From NCBI GenBank assembly GCA_031261175.1, contig JAISJW010000021.1, positions 62,001 through 126,000 of the forward strand: a stretch of 64,000 nucleotides of DNA, written 5' to 3'. Shown in pieces: positions 30,324 to 39,728 of this stretch (position 1 is the first letter of the stretch; every line of letters starts with the position of its first letter). The DNA comes from Lactobacillales bacterium. GTDB taxonomy: Bacteria; Bacillota; Bacilli; Lactobacillales; Streptococcaceae. The position numbers and the translations under genes are program-made. The notes beneath the pieces are model-generated. The model saw only the letters and a program-made list of their open reading frames with translations, was not told the DNA's origin and searched no databases.

Positions 30324-31394
30324 TTATTTCATCTTGAATTCCAAGAATAAATCGTTGTAAAGTTCGAGATATTTCTGTCCTAAGTCGGCAAATGTCTCAA
30401 GTTGTTTCACCTGCTCGTTATTCGGATACATCGTCGCATTCTCGCGCACATCCTTGTCGAGCAATTTCAGCGCTTCGGCATTCGGGGTCGAATATCCGAC
30501 GTAGTCCGAATTGCGGGCGGCGTTTTCCGGGCGCAGCATAAAGTTGATAAAAGCGTAGGCACCCTCGGGGTTCTTCGCCGTTTTCGGAATCACGATATTA
30601 TCAAACCAAATGTTCCCGATCCCTTCCGGAATTATATAGTGCAAGTGTTCGTTGTCTTCCATCGCAGCCTCGGCCTCTCCCGAGAACGTCACGCCAATCG
30701 GCGCTTCCTCTTGAACGAGATACATCTTCATCTCGTCGGCGACAAAAGCCTTAACGTTCGGCGTCAGCTTCTTCTTCAGCGTATAAAGCGCCAAATCAAG
30801 CTCATCTCGACTCTTCGTATTACTAGACAGCCCGTTCGACCAAAGTCCTAGCCCCATCGTTTCGCGCGCCCCGTCAAAGAGCATCACCTGATTTTTATAT
30901 TCCGGCTTGAACAGGTCCTTCCACGTTCTGATATCGCCGTCCTTAACGAATTTATCGTTGTAGACAATCCCCAGCGTCCCCCAGAAATACGGTACCGAAT
31001 ACTCATTCTTCGAATCGAATGGCAAGTCCAAAAACCGCTCGTCGATATTTTCCAACCCGACAAGTTTCGAGTGGTCAATCTTTTCCAAAAGACCCGCCTT
31101 CTTCATCCGCGCAATCATATAATCACTCGGAAACGCGAGATCGTAGCCCGTCCCGCCCTGTTCAATCTTCGTCACCATCACTTCGTTGGCGTCAAAAGTT
31201 TCGTAATCGACCTTGTAGCCCGTCTCTTTTTCAAAATCCGTCAGCAGCGTCGGATCGATGTAATCACCCCAATTATAAAGCGTCACGACCTTTTTCGCAT
31301 CGTTGTTTTCCTGCTTTTCAAGGGCGAAAACCCCGGCAATTAAAACCACCACGATGGCTGCGATTCCGATAAATAATAAATTTAATTTTTTCAT
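30324..31394 (-). CDS. potD: Spermidine/putrescine-binding protein PotD
   Basis: A 356-residue periplasmic-binding-protein-type receptor for polyamines, with the typical start VVTLYNWGDYIDPTLL, the DLAFPSDYMIARM region and VPYFWGTLGIVYND. The N-terminus has a hydrophobic helix (LLFIGIAAIVVVLIAGVFAL) but no lipobox cysteine. Gram-positive PotD is usually a lipoprotein, so this one is probably held by an uncleaved signal anchor. It is the last gene of the potABCD operon and begins directly after the potC stop. Whether it binds spermidine or putrescine is not decidable by eye. Confidence 0.92.
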   Translation of the reverse strand: MKKLNLLFIGIAAIVVVLIAGVFALEKQENNDAKKVVTLYNWGDYIDPTLLTDFEKETGYKVDYETFDANEVMVTKIEQGGTGYDLAFPSDYMIARMKKAGLLEKIDHSKLVGLENIDERFLDLPFDSKNEYSVPYFWGTLGIVYNDKFVKDGDIRTWKDLFKPEYKNQVMLFDGARETMGLGLWSNGLSSNTKSRDELDLALYTLKKKLTPNVKAFVADEMKMYLVQEEAPIGVTFSGEAEAAMEDNEHLHYIIPEGIGNIWFDNIVIPKTAKNPEGAYAFINFMLRPENAARNSDYVGYSTPNAEALKLLDKDVRENATMYPNNEQVKQLETFADLGQKYLELYNDLFLEFKMK

Positions 31395-32171
31395 TTATCT
31401 CGCCTCCTTCGCTGATTTCTCGCGCGTAATCAGATAATAACCGACGACGAGAATACAAGCAAATAAGAACACAAGAGCACTCAAGGCATTGATTTCAAGA
31501 CTCACTCCGCGGCGAGCGCGCGAATAAATTTCGACCGATAAAGTCGTAAAGCCATTTCCGGTCGTAAAGAAAGTTACCGCGAAATCATCAAGCGAATATG
31601 TGAACGCCATAAAGTAACCGGCAATAATTCCTGGCGTCAAAAACGGCAAGATAACCTGAGTCATCGTCTGAAAACTATTTGCACCGAGGTCGCGCGCCGC
31701 ATCGATTTGCGACTTGCTCAATTCGTGGATTTTAGGCAGAACCATCAAAACAACGATTGGAATACTAAACGCCACGTGGCTTAAAAACACGCTCAATACG
31801 CCGAGTTGCAAGCCGATAAAAGTGAACAACAGGATAAAACTCGCACCGATTAAAACGTCTGGCGAAACGAGCAAAATATTGTTTAAACTCATAAACGCGG
31901 TGTTAGCTAAACGCGAGCGCAAATTCGTGATATATAAAGCCCCGAAAGTTCCAATCACAGTCGCAACCGCAGCTGAAGCAAAGGCTAAAATAAAGGTTTC
32001 AAGCAAAATCACAAGCATCCGCGTATCGGCAAATAATTCGCTAAAATGGGTCCACGAAAAACCTTCAAAAGAATTCATCGAATCCCCCGAATTAAACGCG
32101 TAAAATATCAAATAAAAAATCGGCGCATACATCACAAAAAAGATGAAAGCAAGATATAATTTTTTGATCAT
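31395..32171 (-). CDS. potC: Polyamine ABC transporter permease PotC
   Basis: 258 residues with about six membrane segments. It carries the permease EAA-type loop DAARDLGANSFQTMTQVILP, which contacts the ATPase PotA. N-terminal FYAFNSGDSMNSFEGFSWTH is typical of PotC/PotI. It overlaps potB by 4 nt (ATGA) and runs straight into potD. Together PotB and PotC form the membrane channel for polyamine import. Confidence 0.93.
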   Translation of the reverse strand: MIKKLYLAFIFFVMYAPIFYLIFYAFNSGDSMNSFEGFSWTHFSELFADTRMLVILLETFILAFASAAVATVIGTFGALYITNLRSRLANTAFMSLNNILLVSPDVLIGASFILLFTFIGLQLGVLSVFLSHVAFSIPIVVLMVLPKIHELSKSQIDAARDLGANSFQTMTQVILPFLTPGIIAGYFMAFTYSLDDFAVTFFTTGNGFTTLSVEIYSRARRGVSLEINALSALVFLFACILVVGYYLITREKSAKEAR

Positions 32172-32959
32172 TTTTTCTTACCTCCCCTTGTCACAAACAT
32201 CACGACAACCATTGCGGCAATTAAAACAATCCCAATCGTCGAGCCCATTCCCCAGTTCTGGGTCGATAAAAAGTGCTCTTCGATCGCCGTTCCCAAAGTG
32301 ATAACTTTGTTTCCGCCTATTAAACGAGCTAGCATAAATAGCGACAATGCCGGAATAAAGATAGCCTGAATTCCGCTACGCACTCCCGGAAGAGATAAAG
32401 GATAGACAATTTTGCGGAATGTATCAAGACGCGACGCACCCAAGTCTTGGCTCGCCGTGATTAAATTATTAGGGATTTCTTCGATTGAATTAAAAATCGG
32501 TAAAATCATAAATGGAATTTCAACGTAGGCTGCAACCAATACAAATCCTAAATCAGTAAATAAAAACTGGAACGGCCCAACACCAAACATCGACAAGAAG
32601 TGATTGACACTACCGTCAACGCTAAAAATCCCGATGAAGGCGTAAGCTTTCAATAATAAATTGACCCAAGTTGGTAAAATTATGAGCAAAAGCCACAACT
32701 CTTTATGCTTTAATTTCGTCAAAATATAAGCGCAAGGATAGCTCAAAACAAGACAGATTAAAGTTACTAAAAACGCGAAAACAATTGACTCAAAAGTCAT
32801 TTTTAAATAAATTGAACTGCGGAAATAAGTCGCATAATTCGCCAAGGTGAAATGGTGATTGACATCGAAAAATGACTGATACAACACCATAACTAAAGGC
32901 GTTACGACGAATAAAGCCAACCACAAAAAATAAGGAATCGTGAAAAATTTATTCTTCAT
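32168..32959 (-). CDS. potB: Polyamine ABC transporter permease PotB
   Basis: 263 residues with six predicted membrane segments, [20 protein letters not shown] as the first, and the EAA loop [20 protein letters not shown]. The ATG at 32959 ([13 protein letters not shown]) has GAGGA 8 nt upstream and overlaps the end of potA by 11 nt. The open frame continues 129 nt upstream inside potA but gives no family-like sequence. Works with PotC, PotA and PotD in polyamine uptake. Confidence 0.92.
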   Translation of the reverse strand: MKNKFFTIPYFLWLALFVVTPLVMVLYQSFFDVNHHFTLANYATYFRSSIYLKMTFESIVFAFLVTLICLVLSYPCAYILTKLKHKELWLLLIILPTWVNLLLKAYAFIGIFSVDGSVNHFLSMFGVGPFQFLFTDLGFVLVAAYVEIPFMILPIFNSIEEIPNNLITASQDLGASRLDTFRKIVYPLSLPGVRSGIQAIFIPALSLFMLARLIGGNKVITLGTAIEEHFLSTQNWGMGSTIGIVLIAAMVVVMFVTRGGKKK

Positions 32960-34031
32960 TGGCATATTCCTCGATCCGCTTGTCAAACGCTTCTTCAGTT
33001 TCATTGAAGCGCATAATATGGATGTCTTCCGGCTCGAAATCAAGTCCGATAATCTCGTTTGACTCAACGTGTTTTGTCGAATGCACAAGCCACTCGTGCC
33101 CTAAATTATCATAACAACTCATCTCGTAATGCACGCCGCGGAACAAGACCATATCAACGCGAACGTCAACCTGCCCCGCACCTTCGGCCACGATATCGAG
33201 ATCCTCAGGGCGAATCACAACTTCAACAGCCTCGTTCGCTCGCATCCCACCATCGAGACACTCGAACTCTTTGCCGTTAAATTCAACGAGGTAATCCTCT
33301 TTCATCACGCCGTCGACGATGTTACTTTCGCCGATAAAATCCGCGACAAAATGGTTGATCGGCTCGTCATAAATATCGACCGGCGTCCCACTTTGCACGA
33401 CTTCACCTTCATTGATAACGTAAATCCAGTCGCTCATCGCAAGCGCCTCTTCTTGGTCGTGCGTCACGAAAATAAACGTAATCCCAAGCTCCTGTTGCAG
33501 CTCGCGCAGCTCGTACTGCATATCCGTGCGCAGCTTTAAATCAAGCGCGCTCAACGGCTCGTCTAAAAGCAAAATCTTCGGCTCGTTGATCAAAGCCCGG
33601 GCAATTGCAACCCGCTGTTTTTGGCCCCCACTCATCTCGTCGATGTGGCGACGTTCAAAACCTTCAAGGCGAACGAGTTTCAAAATTTTTGAAACTTTTT
33701 CGTCGATTATATTTTTAGCAACTTTTTTTAATTTCAAGCCAAAAGCAACGTTTTCGTAAACGTTCAAATGCGGGAACAGCGCGTAGTCTTGAAACACCGT
33801 GTTGACATTGCGCTTTTCGGCATTGATCTGCGTGATATCGGCTCCTTCAAAGACGATATCCCCACTCGTCAACTTTTCAAAACCCGCGATCAAACGTAAA
33901 ATTGTCGTTTTCCCACACCCTGAAGGTCCTAGTAAAGTGTAGAATTTCCCCTGCTCGATTTCGATGTCGATATTTTTTAAAACTTCATTATCATCGTAAG
34001 ATTTACTCACGTTTTTTAATTCTAATAACAT
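32949..34031 (-). CDS. potA: Polyamine ABC transporter ATP-binding protein PotA
   Basis: 360 residues: an N-terminal ATPase domain with Walker [11 protein letters not shown], signature [15 protein letters not shown], Walker [13 protein letters not shown] and the H-loop [13 protein letters not shown], then a C-terminal TOBE regulatory domain ([12 protein letters not shown]). Start at 34031 ([12 protein letters not shown]), preceded by AGGGGA. First gene of potABCD. The open frame extends 36 nt upstream without support. Confidence 0.94.
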   Translation of the reverse strand: MLLELKNVSKSYDDNEVLKNIDIEIEQGKFYTLLGPSGCGKTTILRLIAGFEKLTSGDIVFEGADITQINAEKRNVNTVFQDYALFPHLNVYENVAFGLKLKKVAKNIIDEKVSKILKLVRLEGFERRHIDEMSGGQKQRVAIARALINEPKILLLDEPLSALDLKLRTDMQYELRELQQELGITFIFVTHDQEEALAMSDWIYVINEGEVVQSGTPVDIYDEPINHFVADFIGESNIVDGVMKEDYLVEFNGKEFECLDGGMRANEAVEVVIRPEDLDIVAEGAGQVDVRVDMVLFRGVHYEMSCYDNLGHEWLVHSTKHVESNEIIGLDFEPEDIHIMRFNETEEAFDKRIEEYANEE

Positions 34032-34049
34032 ATTTTTATCCCCTATAAA

Positions 34050-34087
34050 CGCATTTTTTGCGAGCACCGCTAAGCGCTCGCAAAAAA
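34050..34087 (-). terminator. Terminator of yqeG
   Basis: Minus-strand stem TTTTTTGCGAGCGC against GTGCTCGCAAAAAA with a 6-nt loop, right after the yqeG stop codon and just before potA. The A/U-rich flanks make it symmetrical. Confidence 0.8.
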
Positions 34088-34624
34088 TTATAAACTATCT
34101 TTCCAGATGAAATCTTCTGGATGTTTTTTTGTAAAATGTCCCACAATTTTACGCTCAAAAATTCGGTTGATACGCGTAATTGCAAGATCGCTTGCAACAA
34201 GTTGGCGAACCAAAACGGTATCAACGCCAAGCAAGTTCGCTGACAAGATATCCGTCAACATTTGATCCCCGATCATAATGACTTCTTTCTTCGTCACGCC
34301 CTTAGCGCCCAAGCGTTTTAGCGCCTTATTAACTCCCCGCGGAAGTGGCTTCAAACTCCACGCAACGCCGTCGACGCCGAGTTGCTCGGACACTTTAGCG
34401 ACGCGTTTTGTCGTATTATTAGACACCAGAATAATCTCGAGACCGCTCGCGTAGATGTCTCTGATCCACTCGAGAATTTCGGGCGATCCGTAAGGATCGT
34501 GCCAGGCGACGAGAGTGTTGTCGACGTCGGCGAGAATTGCCTTAATTCCCAGCTCTTTCAGGCGAGCCGGTTTGATGTCGGTTACTTTGTTTAGTAGGTA
34601 GGTTGGTTTAAATATTCTCAGCAT
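34088..34624 (-). CDS. yqeG: YqeG family HAD-IIIA phosphatase
   Basis: 178 residues with HAD motifs I ([15 protein letters not shown]), II (LVSNNT), III (lysine in SLKPLPRG) and IV ([17 protein letters not shown]). In many Bacillota YqeG sits with the GTPase YqeH and shikimate genes, but here it stands alone. It probably dephosphorylates a small metabolite; the related plant and yeast Gep4 dephosphorylates phosphatidylglycerophosphate, so PgpP activity is a reasonable guess. The ATG has no ribosome-binding site and follows a TATAAT by 6 nt. Confidence 0.9.
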   Translation of the reverse strand: MLRIFKPTYLLNKVTDIKPARLKELGIKAILADVDNTLVAWHDPYGSPEILEWIRDIYASGLEIILVSNNTTKRVAKVSEQLGVDGVAWSLKPLPRGVNKALKRLGAKGVTKKEVIMIGDQMLTDILSANLLGVDTVLVRQLVASDLAITRINRIFERKIVGHFTKKHPEDFIWKDSL

Positions 34625-34630
34625 AGGTTA

Positions 34631-34659
34631 ATTATACTAAGAAAAGCGGGCAAGTGCAA
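34631..34659 (-). promoter_or_regulatory. yqeG promoter, leaderless
   Basis: Minus-strand TTGCAC (34654-34659), a 17-nt spacer, then TATAAT (34631-34636), which lies 6 nt before the ATG. The predicted transcript starts at the initiation codon. Confidence 0.65.
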
Positions 34660-34675
34660 GTGCCGCCGTAAAGAA

Positions 34676-34701
34676 AAACACCCCCACATGAGGAGGTGTC
34701 T
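34676..34701 (-). terminator. Terminator of the first oppA-like gene
   Basis: Minus-strand ACACCTCC-TCATGT-GGGGGTGT followed by TTTTTC, 12 nt after the stop codon at 34713. Confidence 0.88.
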
Positions 34702-34712
34702 AGGGTATTTAA

Positions 34713-36680
34713 TTATTTAGATGCAGCGTTACGTTTAGCAGTCCATTCTTTTTGGGCTTTATCGTAGTCTTTACCTAAAACTGGAGTTTTTTGAAGTTTC
34801 ATGTATTTGTAACGATCTCCAGAAGTTCCGCTTGACGCGTATGCTCCAGTAAATGGAACGCGGTAAGTAAGCGCTGGAACTGAACCGGCATTGTTAGTCG
34901 GGATGATGATACCGTCACCGATTAAGAATGCTTCAGCTTTAGCGTAAGCAGCGTAACGTTCGTTAGTTTTATCTGTAGCAGTGATAGCAGCTGCTGCATC
35001 TAGAAGGTCTTTGTAATCGTAAAGACCAGCAGCTTTTTTAGCTGCGTATTCTGGATCAGTAGCATCATCTTTACCAGGGTTTTTATCAAGACCAAAGTTT
35101 TTAAGGATATCACCATTTTCAGGATTAGCAATATTCAAGTAAGTTGATGGATCTTGGAAGTCAGCTCCCCAAGCTCCTGGGAATGATAAGTCGAAGTCAG
35201 AAGCAGCGCCGGTTTCAGCGAAGTAAGTTGCTCCCATTGCTTTGTCGTCATTAACGATGTTAATGTCGAAGACAACGTTGTCTTTGCCTAAAGCAGATTC
35301 AACTGATTGTTTGTAAGATTTGAATTTGTTGATTTGGTTTGCATATTTTTCAGAAACAGGAATGTCAATGTGGATTGGCCATTTAACGCTGTCGCCTAAT
35401 GTTTCTTTAGCTTTTGCTAATTCAGATTTCGCTACATCAACATTGTAGAAGTCATCAACGCCATCAGCGAATTTAACGCCTGTCCAAGATTCGCCACCTT
35501 GTTCAACGATGTTCTTTTGAACTGCATCAGAGTAAGTTCCACCATCTACTGTTACGAAATCAGAAGGTGTAAGTTGGTTACGGATGCGGTCTCCACCGTA
35601 TTCTTTACCGTAAGCTGATTGTAAGTACGCAGTACGGTTGATTGAACGAACGATTGCAAGACGGAAGTCTTTGTTGGCAATTGCCGCTTTTGTAGAAGCG
35701 TTGTCGTGTTTATCAGTTGTGATTTCGTATGCTTGACGGTTTAAGTTAAACGAACCGAACAAAGTGAATAAGTTTGGTTGTGAAACATAAATGTTATCGC
35801 CATTGTTTTTCTTAACATCTTTGAAGTAAGCTTCTTGAGGTTGTAGAGCAACTGAAGATACAGCACCTTTTTTGAAGGCTTCGTAGTCACCAGCAGGATT
35901 GCTTTCTTGAGAGAAAGTGAATTTAACGCCTGTAAGGTGAACGTTTTTAGTATCCCAATATTGATCATTTGCTTTCAACTCAATTGCTGATTTAGAAGTG
36001 TAGTTAGCAAGAACAAATGGTCCGCTGTAAAGGATATCTTCAGCTTTAGTTTTACCGAATTCTTTACCTTTTTCAGTTGCGAATTTTTCGTTGATTGGGT
36101 AGAAAGGTCCAGTAGTTAATAATGAAACGAAGTATGGTGTAGGTTTGATTAAAGTGAATACCAAAGTGTTGTCATCTTTAGCAACGACACCAACTTTAGA
36201 GAAATCAGTTTCTTTACCATCTAAGTAATCTTGGTAGCCAGCGATAACATCTGCTGGGAATGACGAGAATGGAACTTGGTTGTCAGCCGCACGTTTAAGA
36301 GCGTAAACGAAGTCTTGCGCTTTAACTTTAGCGTATTCTTCGCCTTCAGAAGTAACCCATTTAACGTCTTTTCTAAGATTGAAAGTCCAAGTTAAACCGT
36401 CTTCAGAAATTCCACCATTATCAAGTGTTGGGATTTCTTTAGCCACTGCGGGAACGAATTCGCCGTATTCATTAGTTTCAACTAATTGTTCGATGAAGTT
36501 AGCTCCTAATGCGAAGTCTTCTTCACCAGTCGCTTTACCGAAGTCAAACGTTGTTGGATCAGTTGTGTAAAACTCTTGTTGGACGCCAGTAGATTTAAGG
36601 CCTTGGCTTCCGCAACCTGTTAAAGTCGCACCTAGAATTAATGCAGTTCCTAGACCTGCAAATAATTTACTGTTTTTCAT
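34713..36680 (-). CDS. Peptide-binding lipoprotein, OppA family (copy 1)
   Basis: A 655-residue extracellular solute-binding protein of ABC peptide importers (SBP family 5). Signal peptide with lipobox LTGC (KNSKLFAGLGTALILGATLTGC) gives a lipid-anchored protein on the membrane face. Family motifs include GISEDGLTWTFNLRKDVKW and DFVYALKRAAD. The ATG at 36680 has AGGAGAAG 8 nt upstream; an upstream ATG 21 nt away is weaker. No Opp permease or ATPase genes are adjacent, so it must share a transporter encoded elsewhere or act as a peptide sensor. It is a close paralogue of the next gene. Confidence 0.9.
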   Translation of the reverse strand: MKNSKLFAGLGTALILGATLTGCGSQGLKSTGVQQEFYTTDPTTFDFGKATGEEDFALGANFIEQLVETNEYGEFVPAVAKEIPTLDNGGISEDGLTWTFNLRKDVKWVTSEGEEYAKVKAQDFVYALKRAADNQVPFSSFPADVIAGYQDYLDGKETDFSKVGVVAKDDNTLVFTLIKPTPYFVSLLTTGPFYPINEKFATEKGKEFGKTKAEDILYSGPFVLANYTSKSAIELKANDQYWDTKNVHLTGVKFTFSQESNPAGDYEAFKKGAVSSVALQPQEAYFKDVKKNNGDNIYVSQPNLFTLFGSFNLNRQAYEITTDKHDNASTKAAIANKDFRLAIVRSINRTAYLQSAYGKEYGGDRIRNQLTPSDFVTVDGGTYSDAVQKNIVEQGGESWTGVKFADGVDDFYNVDVAKSELAKAKETLGDSVKWPIHIDIPVSEKYANQINKFKSYKQSVESALGKDNVVFDINIVNDDKAMGATYFAETGAASDFDLSFPGAWGADFQDPSTYLNIANPENGDILKNFGLDKNPGKDDATDPEYAAKKAAGLYDYKDLLDAAAAITATDKTNERYAAYAKAEAFLIGDGIIIPTNNAGSVPALTYRVPFTGAYASSGTSGDRYKYMKLQKTPVLGKDYDKAQKEWTAKRNAASK

Positions 36681-36730
36681 TTGTAATCTTCTCCTATTCA
36701 TATTTGAATTTAAGATATTATATCACGCAC

Positions 36731-36744
36731 ACAAACGTTTGTGA
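36731..36744. promoter_or_regulatory. 14-bp perfect palindrome upstream of oppA copy 1
   Basis: CACAAACGTTTGTG lies about 50 nt before the start codon. A perfect palindrome of this length in a promoter region suggests an operator for a dimeric repressor; no regulator can be named. A TATAAT-like element is at about 36811-36816 on the minus strand. Confidence 0.4.
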
Positions 36745-36923
36745 AGACTTTAAACATATTTAGTATTACTACTTTTATATAGTTTTAAGCTATACGCAAA
36801 TATCTTGTGATAATTATAGCACTTTGGGCAAGTCAAATCGGGAATTTTAAGGCGAAATGTATCAAATCCTAAGATTTTTCAACATTCTTGCATATATACC
36901 AAGAATGAAACCTTTTTCAATGT

Positions 36924-38870
36924 TTATTTCCCCCTTGCTTCTCGCTCTTTTTGAAACTTGACGAAATCGGCGTTTTTAATTGCCGCCTTCTGTAGTTCGA
37001 TGAATTTATAACGTTCGCCGCTCGTTCCGCTGTGCGCAAGTGGTTGAGTTCCCGGTTTGATGTGACTCAACATTATCTCTGAACCCATATTTTGATACGG
37101 TAAGATCAGAGCGTTCCCAACCAAGTAAGCTTCCGCTTTCGCGTAAGCGTCGTCGCGCGCATTGAGGTCGTTGACGTCAGTAATTGCCCCCGCTTTTTCC
37201 AGTAAATCTGTGTATTCGTAAAGCCCCACCGTCTTTTTAACTTCGAATTGCGGGTCGGATTTCGGCTCGCCCGCGAAAGGATCAAGCCCCAGCCCGGCAA
37301 GTAAGCTTCCTGATTTCGCGTTGTAAATATTCAGATAGGCACTGGGGTCTTGGAAGCTTGAGCCCCAACCGTAAGAAAAGTCCATATCAAAGTCAGACTG
37401 TGCTCCGGTCGTGGCAGCGTATGTCGCCGTCCCGACTTGATCCTCATTCCCAAGGTTAATGTCGAGAACAACGTTATCTTTTCCGAGCGCTGCTTCGATA
37501 CTTGCCTTAAATGATTTAACCCGGTTAATTCTGTTTTCGGCTTTCGAACCAACGGCTAAGTCGAGATGAATCGGCCATTTAACGCTGTCGCCTAGTTCGG
37601 CTTTGGCTTTCGCTAAATAAGCTTTAGCGATTTTTACGTCGTGAAAATCATCCACTCCATCTGCAAAGCTCACGCCTTTCCAACCGCTGTCGCCTTCTTC
37701 TGGTGCGTGGGCCGCGACAGCTTCAGCGTAAGTGCCGCCGTTTACGCTCACAAAATCGCTCGGTGTCATTTCGTTACGAATTGATGCATCTGCGTATTTT
37801 TTAGTGTTAATCATCGTAAGATATGCAGTTCGATCCCAACCGCGAAGGATAGCCAGCCTGAAATTTTTATTCAACAGCGCCGCTTTTGTCGATGCGTTGT
37901 CATGCTCAGCCGTTGAGAATTCGTAAGCCGCCCGGTTGAGATTGAACTTGCCGAAAGCAGTGAACGCCGATGGATTGGCGATGAAGATGTTATCTTTATA
38001 CTCTTTTTCAACGTTCTTGAAATAGTTTTCCGCCGGTTTGAGCACCGCGCAAGTCAGGTTTCCATTTTTGAAGTTTTCGTAAGCTTGATCGCTTTCGACA
38101 CTTTCGCTATAACTAAGTTTCACATGTTTAACGTGGACGTTTTTTAGGTCCCAATACTCGTCGTTCGCCTTGAGTTCGATGACCGATTTAGAAGAGAACG
38201 CGTCAAGGATATAAGGGCCGCTATATAGGATGTCGTCCGCTGCAATCTTCCCGTAATCAGCACCTTTCTCTGTCGCAAATTTTTCGTTAACCGGGAAATA
38301 TGGTCCAGTCGTCAAAAGCGAAATGAAATAAGGAGTCGGCGTAGCAAGGGTGAATTGTAGCGTGTGATCATCTACCGCCTTAACTCCGACCGTCGAAAAG
38401 TCAGTTGTCGTGCCGTCTAAATAGTCCTTATAGCCTGCGATTACATCAGCCGAAAAGTGCGCGAATTCGGCTTTCACGTCCGCCGCATGTTTCAGCGCGA
38501 ATACGTAATCGCCTGCTGTTTCCTCGCCATATACCTCGCCTTCTGAAGTCACCCATTTAACACCTTTGCGGATTTTGAATGTCCAAGTCAGTCCGTCCTC
38601 GGAAATTCCGCCGTTTTCGGTCGTCGGAATTTCGCTCGCAGCCGCCGGTAAGTAATCACCATATGCGTTTGTTTCAACTAGCGGTTCGATAAAGTTCGCA
38701 CCTAATTTCAAATCTTCCTCAAAAGTTGCTTTACCGAAATCCAATGTATTCGGATCCAGATTGAAATAATCTTGGAACGTTTCGGTCGAATTCGCTCCTT
38801 TTTTCCCACATCCCGCAAGCGTTGCACAAATTAGTAACCCTATCGCAAAAATTTTACCAATTTTCATCAT
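36924..38870 (-). CDS. Peptide-binding lipoprotein, OppA family (copy 2)
   Basis: A 648-residue paralogue of the protein above, with its own lipoprotein signal (IGKIFAIGLLICATLAGC) and the same GISEDGLTWTFKIRKGVKW block. The two share extended stretches throughout, such as LGANFIEPLVETNAYG against LGANFIEQLVETNEYG, so they arose by tandem duplication and have since diverged. AAGGAG precedes the start. A hairpin lies after the stop (CATTCTTG/CAAGAATG, 36883-36907) but lacks a U tract. Both binding proteins are orphaned from permease genes. Confidence 0.9.
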   Translation of the reverse strand: MMKIGKIFAIGLLICATLAGCGKKGANSTETFQDYFNLDPNTLDFGKATFEEDLKLGANFIEPLVETNAYGDYLPAAASEIPTTENGGISEDGLTWTFKIRKGVKWVTSEGEVYGEETAGDYVFALKHAADVKAEFAHFSADVIAGYKDYLDGTTTDFSTVGVKAVDDHTLQFTLATPTPYFISLLTTGPYFPVNEKFATEKGADYGKIAADDILYSGPYILDAFSSKSVIELKANDEYWDLKNVHVKHVKLSYSESVESDQAYENFKNGNLTCAVLKPAENYFKNVEKEYKDNIFIANPSAFTAFGKFNLNRAAYEFSTAEHDNASTKAALLNKNFRLAILRGWDRTAYLTMINTKKYADASIRNEMTPSDFVSVNGGTYAEAVAAHAPEEGDSGWKGVSFADGVDDFHDVKIAKAYLAKAKAELGDSVKWPIHLDLAVGSKAENRINRVKSFKASIEAALGKDNVVLDINLGNEDQVGTATYAATTGAQSDFDMDFSYGWGSSFQDPSAYLNIYNAKSGSLLAGLGLDPFAGEPKSDPQFEVKKTVGLYEYTDLLEKAGAITDVNDLNARDDAYAKAEAYLVGNALILPYQNMGSEIMLSHIKPGTQPLAHSGTSGERYKFIELQKAAIKNADFVKFQKEREARGK

Positions 38871-38971
38871 AGTTATTGCTCCTTATTTTTAATTTCACCA
38901 ATTATACCATTAAATGATAGCGTTTTCTCAACTTTTAAGTTAATTGCCCACGGCATTTGTAAAGGTTAAAA

Positions 38972-39051
38972 TCTCCTAATCGCTTTTATCGCGATTTCGG
39001 GACATTTCAGACCTCGAAATGCGCAAAAAACGGCTTAAATACGATTAGGAA
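38972..39051. repeat. Long imperfect hairpin upstream of oppA copy 2
   Basis: Ends CCTAATCG/CGATTAGG pair, and an inner part GCGATTTCG/CGAAATGCG pairs again. It contains CGGGACATTTCAG (also at 658) and TTAAATACGATTAG (also at 46577), which tie this element to others in the window. Confidence 0.65.
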
Positions 39052-39062
39052 TTTTTACTTGC

Positions 39063-39092
39063 CAAAAAAGCCGACCCGGAGGCCGACTTTTC
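39063..39092 (-). terminator. Terminator of the adhE operon
   Basis: Minus-strand AGTCGGC-CTCCG-GGTCGGCT followed by TTTTTTGG, just after the stop at 39102. An ACTTGCC word overlaps its distal edge. Confidence 0.9.
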
Positions 39093-39101
39093 GTTAGTTA
39101 T

Positions 39102-39716
39102 TTAAGCAATTGTATTCGCATAGGCGATGTTTGCTAGGATTGATGCGTTCAAGACGTGTTCTTTATCAAGAACAGTCGCAGCATCCATGTGGTTTTCAAG
39201 AGCGCGTTTAGCGTCGTAAGCCACACCCTCAACGAAGTCGTTAAGGTTTTCGCTTTTAAGAACCGCCTCTGCTTTAGCCAAAGAAACTTTGGCGTTTTCA
39301 GCAGTTACCGCAGCTGGGAAGTCTTGCGAGAAAGCAACGTCAGCTAGGACAACATCGGCGTAAACTTCTGAACCTTGCGGTGCAGTTGGAATCGCGATGA
39401 AGACTACTGCGCGTTCAGCGCCTTCTTTGTAAGCTTTCGCAGCGGCTTGGGCATCTTCGTCACCGATGGCGATAACCATATCGAAATACGATTTGATTTT
39501 ACCAGCGTTAGCTTCGGTAGTTGTCACAGCTGTCACGTCGATGTTTTCGCCATCAACGCGGGCTGCGAAGCGACTTGCCACCGCAAGTTCTGCGCTTGTA
39601 AGAGTCAAATCGTCAGAGATGACTAAGACGTTGCGCGGGTTCTCGAACATTGTAAGGTACAATGACGAGTTTTTTTCAAAGAATAGTTTTGGGAATTTAA
39701 ATACAGGAACTGTCAT
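39102..39716 (-). CDS. Shrunken AdhE-like (iron-alcohol dehydrogenase domain) pseudoenzyme
   Basis: A 204-residue protein that aligns by eye with the alcohol dehydrogenase half of the AdhE encoded just upstream. FPKLFFEKNSSLYLTMFENP corresponds to AdhE PPKVFFEKNSLQYLTMMENV. DMVIAIGDEDAQAAAKA corresponds to DTIIALGGGSSMDAAKG. FIAIPTAPQGSEVYADVVLAD corresponds to VCIPTTSGTGSEVTPFAVITD, and the C-terminal helix NASILANIAYANT to NASAIAGMAFANAF. The GGGS cofactor loop is replaced by GDED, and the iron-binding His/Asp region is missing, so catalysis is unlikely. It has GGAGG and its own start 12 nt after adhE, with no frameshift. It may modulate AdhE filament assembly; that is inference. Confidence 0.7.
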   Translation of the reverse strand: MTVPVFKFPKLFFEKNSSLYLTMFENPRNVLVISDDLTLTSAELAVASRFAARVDGENIDVTAVTTTEANAGKIKSYFDMVIAIGDEDAQAAAKAYKEGAERAVVFIAIPTAPQGSEVYADVVLADVAFSQDFPAAVTAENAKVSLAKAEAVLKSENLNDFVEGVAYDAKRALENHMDAATVLDKEHVLNASILANIAYANTIA

Positions 39717-39728
39717 TTAATTGCCCTC

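Noticed and set aside
30306..30330. GGGC...GCCC hairpin followed by TTTTTATTT on the plus strand
   Set aside because: It has terminator form only on the plus strand, where no gene lies upstream. On the minus strand it lacks a U tract, so it is not called as the potD or cysS terminator.
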